Shown piece after piece: positions 6,464 through 11,517 of a stretch of DNA of 11,517 nt. Source of the DNA: Gammaproteobacteria bacterium. GTDB lineage: Bacteria > Pseudomonadota > Gammaproteobacteria > Pseudomonadales > Azotimanducaceae. The notes under the pieces are model-generated. The model was given only the letters and a program-made list of their open reading frames with translations. It was not told the origin of the DNA and searched no databases. Positions within the stretch are counted from its first letter, which is position 1. Each line of letters opens with the position of its first letter. The DNA lies in assembly GCA_003476445.1 (NCBI GenBank), contig DMUF01000095.1, positions 1 to 11,517 of the forward strand, given 5' to 3'. The position numbers and the translations under genes were made by a program.

Positions 6464-7182
6464 GAACGGAGATTGCGACCAAAGAGCGCGATCAGCCGCT
6501 CCCAGTGCCGTTCCGCAGCCGCCTTCACGTACACCGGGCGCTGCGGGAACACAAAGCCGTGCGCAGTGCCCGGATACCACTCGATGCGATGCCGAGTGCC
6601 GCTCGCGCGCAAAGCCTCCCCAAGCGCCTCGATCATCGCGGGCGGTGCCCACTCGTCGGTTTCGGCGCAGCCAAAATAGAGCTCTCCGCGCACGCGACCC
6701 GCATCGCGATGCGGCGAGTCGGCCGCCTCGGTGCAGAGCCTGACGCCGTGGAATGAAGCAGCCGCAGCAATGCGGTCGGGCAGCGCCGCAGCCAGCGCGA
6801 AGGCAAACGGACCGCTCATGCAGTAGCCCACGCACCCTGCGGGACCCGGGCGCGCGGCGGGATCTTCCGCTGCGTGCCCAAGCAGCACGGCCGCATCGGC
6901 GCAGACCATCGCGTTGGTCAACGAATTCATGTGCGCCATCATTTCCGCACGCGCGTCGGGCGTCATCACAAAGGCTCGAACACGGCGGTAGTAAAGGTTG
7001 GGCAGCATGACGTAATAGCCCACGCTGGCCAGGCGCCGCGCCATATCGTGCAGTTCCTCGCGCTTGCCGGGGGCATCCATGAGAAACAGCACGACGGGAT
7101 GCGGGCCTTCCTCTTCCGGATGCACAATGAAAGTATTCATCGCCCCATCCGGTGTGCGCAGATCGATCTCGTGCTCGATCAT
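6460..7182 (-). CDS. Dienelactone hydrolase family protein
   Basis: 240-residue cytosolic alpha/beta hydrolase, the usual length for the family. The triad is Cys121 in GYCMSGPFAFAL, Asp176 in CAETDEWAP, and His208 in YPGTAHGF. All three fit the cysteine-nucleophile dienelactone hydrolases, which open lactones such as 4-carboxymethylenebutenolides in aromatic degradation. Most members, however, act on other esters or lactones. The stretch VVLFLMDAPGKREELHDMARRLASVGYYVMLPNLYYR is typical of the clade usually annotated only at family level. Its ATG overlaps the stop of the upstream short-chain dehydrogenase as ATGA, so the pair is probably translationally coupled and may act on successive steps. 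The actual substrate is not indicated, since no other catabolic gene for an aromatic ring is nearby. Confidence 0.9.
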   Translation of the reverse strand: MIEHEIDLRTPDGAMNTFIVHPEEEGPHPVVLFLMDAPGKREELHDMARRLASVGYYVMLPNLYYRRVRAFVMTPDARAEMMAHMNSLTNAMVCADAAVLLGHAAEDPAARPGPAGCVGYCMSGPFAFALAAALPDRIAAAASFHGVRLCTEAADSPHRDAGRVRGELYFGCAETDEWAPPAMIEALGEALRASGTRHRIEWYPGTAHGFVFPQRPVYVKAAAERHWERLIALFGRNLRS

Positions 7183-7985
7183 GCGGACATCTCCCGATCC
7201 GGATCGGTAAAGCCATACTCTGTTGCGAGCTCGGCGACCTGATAGATGCCACCGGTCTTGCGCATGATGTCCGGATCCTGAGCGAGCGCGGCAATGCAGC
7301 GCCCGGTAAATCGCGGCGATTCCGCGGTGGCAAGATCGAACGCGGCTGCGCCCTTCTCGACGGCGTCCAGTATGAACTCGGTCTTCACCGCGCCGGGCCA
7401 GAGCGAGAGAGCGGCGACCTTGTACGGCTCGAGCTCGACAGCCATGTCGCGGGCCATGCGATCGACACCCGCTTTGCAGACCCCGTAGGAGGCACTGAAG
7501 ATGTACTGCTTGCCAGCAGCCGAAGAGATGTTGACGATCAGACCGCTGCCGCGCTCTACCATGAGCGGCGCCGCATAGACAGCGGACACGTAGTAGCCAC
7601 GCAGACCAATCCCGCACTGGTCATCCCATACCGAAATAGGGTGCTGCCAGAAGCCGCCGCCCCACGCCGGCGGGTCCGGGATCTTGTACGCGTTGTTCAC
7701 GAGAATATCGAGCCGCCCTTGCTCACGGGCGACGCGCTCAAAGAGCGCCTTCACCTCGGCGTCCGACCCGTGATCCACGCGCACTGCGATGCCGTGCCCG
7801 CCGAGTTCGTTGACGCGTCGTGCGGTCGCCTGAATGGTGCGCGGCGCCGGCGGATTGGCAAAACTCTCGCTGCGCCCGGTTACATACACCGTGGCCCCCG
7901 CCTCCGCGAGCCCCTCGGCTATGCCCTTCCCTACGCCCCTGCTAGCCCCAGTCACCACCGCAACCTTGCCCCGAAGATCGGTCAT
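7179..7985 (-). CDS. Short-chain dehydrogenase/reductase, DHRS1-like
   Basis: 268-residue classical SDR. The cofactor loop is TGASRGVG (12-19), with Arg38 after strand 2 compatible with NADPH. Asp71 follows strand 3, NNAY is at 97-100, and the catalytic set is Ser154 or Ser155 with Tyr167 and Lys171 (YGVCK). Stretches such as ATVYVTGR, GRLDILVNNAY, FWQHPISVWDDQCGIGLRGYY and SLWPGAVKTE closely resemble animal DHRS1, a reductase of steroids and xenobiotic carbonyls, so this belongs to the bacterial DHRS1-like branch. The ATG at 7985 has an excellent ribosome site (GAGGAG about 7 nt upstream). It is the first gene of a two-gene unit with the dienelactone-hydrolase-like protein, overlapping by ATGA, and is divergent from fur. 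Specific substrate unknown. Confidence 0.92.
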   Translation of the reverse strand: MTDLRGKVAVVTGASRGVGKGIAEGLAEAGATVYVTGRSESFANPPAPRTIQATARRVNELGGHGIAVRVDHGSDAEVKALFERVAREQGRLDILVNNAYKIPDPPAWGGGFWQHPISVWDDQCGIGLRGYYVSAVYAAPLMVERGSGLIVNISSAAGKQYIFSASYGVCKAGVDRMARDMAVELEPYKVAALSLWPGAVKTEFILDAVEKGAAAFDLATAESPRFTGRCIAALAQDPDIMRKTGGIYQVAELATEYGFTDPDREMSA

Positions 7986-8029
7986 CTTGCCCCTCCTCAC
8001 CCTGTCTGATGCATTCCCCATTTGGTCGC

Positions 8030-8035
8030 ATTCTA
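8030..8035 (-). promoter_or_regulatory. Candidate -10 element for the SDR-hydrolase operon
   Basis: TAGAAT on the minus strand (5/6 to TATAAT) lies 44 nt before the SDR ATG in the 109-nt gap shared with fur. The -35 at 17 nt (GGCGCA) is poor, so an activator or chance may be involved. I see no 19-bp Fur-box-like palindrome in this gap. Confidence 0.28.
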
Positions 8036-8065
8036 TCCAACCTGCATCCCGGTGCGCCTCTGTGC

Positions 8066-8071
8066 GATACT
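8066..8071 (+). promoter_or_regulatory. Candidate extended -10 for fur
   Basis: GATACT (4/6) preceded by TGC forms an extended -10 pattern 23 nt before the fur ATG. No convincing -35 is present. The leader would be about 17 nt, just enough for the ribosome site. Confidence 0.22.
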
Positions 8072-8094
8072 CCCTCAAGGATCAGGAACAGGGC

Positions 8095-8505
8095 ATGACG
8101 GTGCCGGTAGCCGACATTCGTCGAGCGGGCCTCAAGGTCACGCTCCCCAGAGTCAAAGTACTCGAGATTCTCGAGCGGGCGACCCCGCACCATCTGAGCG
8201 CGGAGGACGTCTACAGGCGTCTGATGGAGACCGACGAATCTGTCGGTCTTGCCACCGTGTATCGCGTGCTGACCCAGTTCGAAGCCGCGAACATCGTCTC
8301 ACGCCACAATTTCGACGATGGGCATGCGGTCTATGAACTCGCTCCCGACGAACACCACGATCACATGGTCGACGTCGATACCGGGCACGTCATGGAATTC
8401 ATGAGCGAACGCATCGAGCGCCTGCAGCGCGAAATTGCTGAAGAGCACGGTTTCGAACTCATTGATCACGAACTGGTGCTGTACGTCCGCAAACGCACGC
8501 CCTAG
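8095..8505 (+). CDS. fur: Ferric uptake regulator Fur (cysteine-free)
   Basis: 136-residue metal-dependent dimeric repressor, which normally binds Fe(II) and shuts off iron-uptake genes. The N-terminal winged helix contains LGLKVTLPRVKVLEIL-type residues (from about 11) and the recognition region GLATVYRVLTQFEAANIV (51-68). Metal ligands of the family are present: His33, Glu81, the HHDH cluster (87-90), Glu101 and His125. The CxxC structural-zinc motif of E. coli Fur is missing: positions 93 and 96 are Asp and Thr (HHDHMVDVDTGHVMEF), and the whole protein has no cysteine. Pseudomonas Fur already lacks the second cysteine, so this looks like a further step in the same lineage. The end (FELIDHELVLYVRK) is Pseudomonas-like. 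The ATG at 8095 has a purine-rich AGGAACAGGG upstream. It is divergent from the SDR operon and ends 6 nt from the convergent MerR-TPR gene. Confidence 0.93.
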   Translation: MTVPVADIRRAGLKVTLPRVKVLEILERATPHHLSAEDVYRRLMETDESVGLATVYRVLTQFEAANIVSRHNFDDGHAVYELAPDEHHDHMVDVDTGHVMEFMSERIERLQREIAEEHGFELIDHELVLYVRKRTP

Positions 8506-8511
8506 CGCACA

Positions 8512-9327
8512 TCACCCGCTGGTCAGTCGCTCGTAGGTCCGTAGATGCCGTCGGGCGGACACCTCATCGCCCAGGCGCTCGAAGATGCGCGCGCTGTTGA
8601 AATGAGCGTCGGGAACCGAAGCCGCCTGCAAGTAGAGCCGCAGCGCCTTATCCAGCTCATCTAGCTCGTCGTACACCGTGCCCAGGTTGTACAGCGCAAG
8701 CGGATGTGAGGGCGCAAACGCCAACGCGCGGCGATAGCAGTCAATTGCTTCCATGAGGTCGCCGCCAAGCTGGGACAGGCGCCCGAGGTTGACATGCGCA
8801 TCCACGTTGGCAGGATCAAGGTCGATGGATCGGCGATACGCCTCGCAGGCTCTTGCCACGTCAACGTCTTCCAGATCGAGACCGAGGTTGTACCAGGCAT
8901 CGCTATCGAACCCGTCGAGTTCGCGGAGGATAACGAGCGCTTGAGGATCGATGCGCTCAATCTCGCAGCCTTCGACGCTCGCGTCGAAATCAAAGCAGCC
9001 CTGACCCGTCTCCGTTTCCCACAGTGCGCGATCGGCGCGCGTTACCACGGCACGCCCGAGCGCGAGGATGCGAACACCCGAAAGACTCTGCGCGTCCGAG
9101 AGTTGAGCGCGTAGATGTCCGAGCGCACGAGACGCCCGACGCGTCGAGACCCGCGCATCCAGCAAGCGCTTGAGCGTTCGCAGCAGCACGATATCCTGAA
9201 AATCGAAACGGAATTCGCCAGCGCGCCCGCGCGCCGGACAGATCAGCGCACGCTGCACGCAGCGGCGAATCTGCGGCGGCTTCAACCCGATGAGACCGGC
9301 GACCTGGTTCGTAGAAAAGCGTGTCAT
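8512..9327 (-). CDS. MerR-type HTH protein fused to TPR repeats
   Basis: 271-residue fusion. Residues about 4-60 form a MerR-like helix-turn-helix and wing: STNQVAGLIGLKPPQIRRCVQRALI, then the wing EFRFDFQDIVLLRTLKRLLDARVSTRR. After a linker, residues about 142-243 carry three tetratricopeptide repeats with the expected alanine, glycine and tyrosine pattern: DAWYNLGLDLEDVDVARACE, DAHVNLGRLSQLGGDLMEAI and LALYNLGTVYDELDELDKAL. A degenerate fourth follows. TPRs bind protein partners, so the sensor side is likely a protein rather than a metal or drug. The cysteines at 23, 30, 111, 121, 160 and 197 do not form an obvious MerR metal site. The ATG at 9327 is taken because it begins at the HTH; the ribosome site is weak and an upstream extension cannot be ruled out. 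It is divergent from the LLM oxidoreductase gene, so it could regulate that gene or itself. Confidence 0.85.
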   Translation of the reverse strand: MTRFSTNQVAGLIGLKPPQIRRCVQRALICPARGRAGEFRFDFQDIVLLRTLKRLLDARVSTRRASRALGHLRAQLSDAQSLSGVRILALGRAVVTRADRALWETETGQGCFDFDASVEGCEIERIDPQALVILRELDGFDSDAWYNLGLDLEDVDVARACEAYRRSIDLDPANVDAHVNLGRLSQLGGDLMEAIDCYRRALAFAPSHPLALYNLGTVYDELDELDKALRLYLQAASVPDAHFNSARIFERLGDEVSARRHLRTYERLTSG

Positions 9328-9478
9328 CTGAGCTTGCGACGCACCGTCGACGGAGAGATGCCGAGCGCGCCTCACCCACGCCCGACGCCGCGGACTATAC
9401 CCGAGCAATGGAGCACCCTCAATGCGACGCCTGCCAAGCCCCGGGTACAGCCACGACGCCGCGCTCCCGCGCGTCACA

Positions 9479-9484
9479 TATACT
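9479..9484 (+). promoter_or_regulatory. Candidate -10 for the LLM oxidoreductase gene
   Basis: TATACT (5/6 to TATAAT) lies 38 nt before the ATG in the 194-nt divergent gap 9328-9521. No -35 of quality is found 16-19 nt upstream, which would fit a promoter needing an activator such as the divergent MerR-like protein. MerR sites often have long spacers, but I cannot show one here. Confidence 0.28.
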
Positions 9485-9521
9485 CGAGCGCTAGCACTTT
9501 TATTCGACACGGAGCGACAAC

Positions 9522-10541
9522 ATGGCGAATCTCAAACTCGGCCTGCAGCTTGGCTACTGGAGCTCACATCCGCCGGCGAATGTGGTGGAACTGGTGCAGG
9601 AGGCCGAGCGTCTTGGTTTCGATTCAGTGTGGACCGCAGAAGCCTATGGTTCCGACGCCCTGACCCCGCTCGCGTGGATTGGCAGCCAAACCTCGCGCAT
9701 CCGGCTTGGCACGGCGGTATGCCAGATGTCCGCCCGCACGCCGACCGCAACCGCCATGGCCGCGCTTACGCTTGATCATCTATCCAAAGGCCGCATGATT
9801 CTAGGTCTCGGCGTATCGGGCCCGCAGGTCGTAGAGGGCTGGTACGGCGCGCCGTTTTCCAAGCCGCTTGCACGCACCCGTGAGTACATCTCGATCATCA
9901 GACAAGTGCTCGAACGGGAGAATCCGGTTGCCAACGCCGGCCCGCACTATCCGCTGCCGTATACCGGCGAGGGTGCCTGGGGGCTGGGCAAGCCGCTGAA
10001 GCCGATCGTGCATCCGCTGCGCAAAGACCTGCCGATTTTCCTCGGCGCCGAGGGCCCAAAAAACGTTGCACTCGCCGCAGAGCTCGCCGACGGCTGGCTG
10101 CCGCTTTACTACTCGCCCTTTCGCCAGGACGTCTACGCGCCCTCGCTCTCCAACGCCAAGCCGGACTTCGAGATTGCCCAGGGCATCGTTGTGCGCATCA
10201 CCGACGATATTCAGGCGGGACTGCTGCCAATCAAACACATGCTGGCGCTTTATGTGGGCGGCATGGGTGCAAAGGATCGCAACTTCCACAAGGAGCTGAT
10301 CAGCCGCATGGGCTTTGAGGCGGAGGCTAACAAGATTCAGGCGCTCTACCTCGCGGGGCGCAAGGACGAGGCCGCGCATGCCGTGCCTGATCAGCTGGCC
10401 GACGAAATCGCGCTGGTCGGCCCTGCCGCACGTATTCGCGAACGCCTTGCTGCGTGGCGCGAAACACCGGTCACCTCACTGCTCATTTCCGCGCGCAGCG
10501 CCGCGGAGATGCGCACCGTCGCCGAACTGGTACTCGGCTGA
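9522..10541 (+). CDS. LLM-class flavin-dependent oxidoreductase, Rv3520c-like F420 subgroup
   Basis: 339-residue TIM-barrel protein of the bacterial luciferase-like family. Recognisable parts are LGLQLGYWSSHPP at the N-terminus, AERLGFDSVWTAEAYGSDALTPLAWIG (28-54), RLGTAVCQMSARTPTATAM (61-79), DHLSKGRMILGLGVSGPQVVEGWYG (85-109) and PIFLGAEGPKNVALAAELADGWLP (171-194). The GVSGPQVVEGWYG stretch is typical of the F420-dependent subgroup around mycobacterial Rv3520c, not of bacterial luciferases or of FMN-dependent sulfonate monooxygenases. Whether the host makes F420 cannot be seen here, so an FMN enzyme is possible. The ATG at 9522 has CGGAG about 8 nt upstream. The gene is monocistronic, divergent from the MerR-TPR regulator and convergent with the sirtuin gene. 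Substrate unknown. Confidence 0.9.
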   Translation: MANLKLGLQLGYWSSHPPANVVELVQEAERLGFDSVWTAEAYGSDALTPLAWIGSQTSRIRLGTAVCQMSARTPTATAMAALTLDHLSKGRMILGLGVSGPQVVEGWYGAPFSKPLARTREYISIIRQVLERENPVANAGPHYPLPYTGEGAWGLGKPLKPIVHPLRKDLPIFLGAEGPKNVALAAELADGWLPLYYSPFRQDVYAPSLSNAKPDFEIAQGIVVRITDDIQAGLLPIKHMLALYVGGMGAKDRNFHKELISRMGFEAEANKIQALYLAGRKDEAAHAVPDQLADEIALVGPAARIRERLAAWRETPVTSLLISARSAAEMRTVAELVLG

Positions 10542-10567
10542 CACCGTACCCGCGCGGCGGACGGGGT

Positions 10568-11401
10568 TCAACCCGCCGCCGCCAGCGTGTCAGCGAGCAC
10601 GCTCAATACCACACCACAATCTGCTTCCAGCTTGAGCGCGAAGAGCTCATCAGCCCGTGTCACCCCATCATTCACGGCAATAATCGGAATGCCTCGCGCA
10701 TGGGCGTGACGGCAAAAACGAAAACTGGAAAACACCATCAGCGACGAACCTGCCACCAGGAGCACGTCTGCGCTTTCGACACGCGCGTAGGCATCATCCA
10801 CCCGGGCGCGCGGCACGCTGTCACCATAAAAGACCACGGTAGGTTTCAACACGCCTGCGCACACAGGACACGCACGGACGCGGAACCGGGCAAGGTCGAT
10901 GCGATCGGCCAACGCCGCATCGCCATCCGGTGCAGCGGTGGCACGGACTTCCAGCAGCCATGGATTATCCTCGGTCAGCCACGCCTGCATCTCAGCGCGG
11001 GCGCAGGTCCAGTCACACGCGAGACACATGACGGACCCAAGCGAGCCATGCAGCTCGATGACATCGCTATGTCCCGCGCGCTGATGCAGACCATCCACAT
11101 TCTGCGTGATCAGCCCCCGCAACCGCCCGGCCGCTTCAAGCCGAGCCAAAGCCCGATGGGCCGCATTGGGGCGCGCCGCCGCAATCAGCGGCCATCCCAG
11201 CAGACTGCGCGCCCAGTAGCGCCTGCGCATCGCAGGATCGCGCAGAAAGTCCTGCATCTGCACCGGTGCCGCGTGTTTCCAGCTGCCATCGGATCCCCGG
11301 TACGCGGCGATACCGGAGGCGGTGCTGATACCTGCGCCGGTAATGACAGCGGCACGCACGCCAGGCGTGAACCAGGTCGCAAGCGCACGGTGATCAGTCA
11401 T
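10568..11401 (-). CDS. NAD-dependent protein deacylase (sirtuin, SIRT4-like class II)
   Basis: 277-residue cytosolic sirtuin that uses NAD+ to remove acyl groups from protein lysines. The NAD motif GAGISTASGIAAYRG is at 22-36, TQNVDGLH at 99-106, and the catalytic His at 118 (ELHG). The structural zinc site is complete, with Cys126/Cys129 (CLAC) and Cys178/Cys181 (CPVC). KPTVVFYGDSVP (186-197) and GSSLMVFSSFRF (218-229) are typical of the class II group that includes human SIRT4. It lacks the Ala-x-x-Tyr-x-x-Arg pocket arrangement of CobB-type desuccinylases, as far as I can judge. The ATG at 11401 overlaps the stop of the upstream gene as ATGA with no clear ribosome site of its own, indicating translational coupling. 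It converges with the LLM gene, 26 nt apart. Confidence 0.93.
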   Translation of the reverse strand: MTDHRALATWFTPGVRAAVITGAGISTASGIAAYRGSDGSWKHAAPVQMQDFLRDPAMRRRYWARSLLGWPLIAAARPNAAHRALARLEAAGRLRGLITQNVDGLHQRAGHSDVIELHGSLGSVMCLACDWTCARAEMQAWLTEDNPWLLEVRATAAPDGDAALADRIDLARFRVRACPVCAGVLKPTVVFYGDSVPRARVDDAYARVESADVLLVAGSSLMVFSSFRFCRHAHARGIPIIAVNDGVTRADELFALKLEADCGVVLSVLADTLAAAG

Positions 11402-11517
11402 ACGCGACGCGCGTCGGCCGAGCGCAGGGCTGCGCGCGCGATGCGCGGCATGCTCGTATTACCCATCGGTGTGCCTGCGCCGCTGTTCAGCGTGAAGGCA
11501 ACCGCCAGACCGCGCGC
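11398..11517 (-). CDS. C-terminal fragment, possibly a serine hydrolase of the beta-lactamase family (truncated by window edge)
   Basis: Only the last 39 residues are in the window, reading ARGLAVAFTLNSGAGTPMGN and then an arginine- and alanine-rich helix to the stop. The strand GLAVAFTLNSG near the end resembles the final core strand of class C beta-lactamase-fold hydrolases, where a similar V-x-x-L-x-N occurs, but this is a weak resemblance. The stop overlaps the sirtuin ATG by four bases, so the two genes are probably cotranscribed. Confidence 0.5.
   Translation of the reverse strand, partial: ARGLAVAFTLNSGAGTPMGNTSMPRIARAALRSADARRV

Noticed and set aside
6179..7333. Leftward 384-codon frame covering the hydrolase gene
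   Set aside because: Another frame of the same strand as the dienelactone-hydrolase-like gene; arginine- and cysteine-rich product typical of a GC-rich shadow.
7152..8009. Rightward 285-codon frame across the SDR gene
   Set aside because: Antisense to an unmistakable SDR; its product has no family resemblance.
7985..8095. A Fur box in the SDR/fur divergent gap
   Set aside because: I looked for a GATAATGATAATCATTATC-like palindrome and found none, so autoregulation or Fur control of the SDR operon is not supported.
1..11517. Phage, transposon, integron or CRISPR content
   Set aside because: No transposase, integrase, terminal repeats or spaced direct repeats are visible; the genes look chromosomal.

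Overview
This 11.5 kb, GC-rich chromosomal stretch is densely packed with ordinary-looking genes and has no mobile element, tRNA, rRNA or CRISPR array that I can see. The best taxonomic clue is a 136-residue Fur protein whose C-terminal half resembles gammaproteobacterial (Pseudomonas-like) Fur. Together with the short intergenic gaps and the scattered oxidoreductases and hydrolases, this suggests an uncultivated or poorly known, probably marine or soil, gammaproteobacterium. That placement is an inference.

Layout, left to right. Positions 1-295 hold no convincing gene, only a perfect inverted repeat beside a TTGACA motif. A leftward gene (296-988) encodes a protein with a PD-(D/E)XK-nuclease-like active-site pattern and a C-terminal winged-helix-like tail. 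Divergent from it is a small cytosolic all-beta protein (1120-1416). A strong hairpin (1434-1473) separates that gene from a leftward pair: a sodium:solute symporter (1481-2935) and, upstream of it, a beta-lactamase-fold serine hydrolase (3005-4204). From 4373 rightward, a cysteine-synthase-family PLP enzyme and an Ldh2-family NAD(P)-dependent dehydrogenase form a two-gene unit behind a recognisable promoter.

Converging on that unit is a leftward pair whose genes overlap by ATGA: a DHRS1-like short-chain dehydrogenase (7179-7985) followed by a dienelactone-hydrolase-family protein (6460-7182). Fur (8095-8505) is divergent from the pair. A MerR-type HTH/TPR fusion regulator (8512-9327, leftward) is divergent from an LLM-class flavin oxidoreductase resembling the mycobacterial Rv3520c F420 group (9522-10541). 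The window ends with a leftward sirtuin (10568-11401) that overlaps by ATGA the end of another protein running off the window (11398-11517).

How the genes work together: most are 1-2 gene units arranged divergently or tail to tail. The credible partnerships are SDR with hydrolase (translationally coupled), CysK-like with Ldh2 (32-nt gap behind one promoter), serine hydrolase with symporter (same strand, 69-nt gap), and sirtuin with the truncated upstream gene. I do not see a clearly new multi-gene system. The items most worth pursuing are the nuclease-like/winged-helix orphan and the MerR-TPR fusion, followed by the cysteine-free Fur and the CysK-like/Ldh2 pair.
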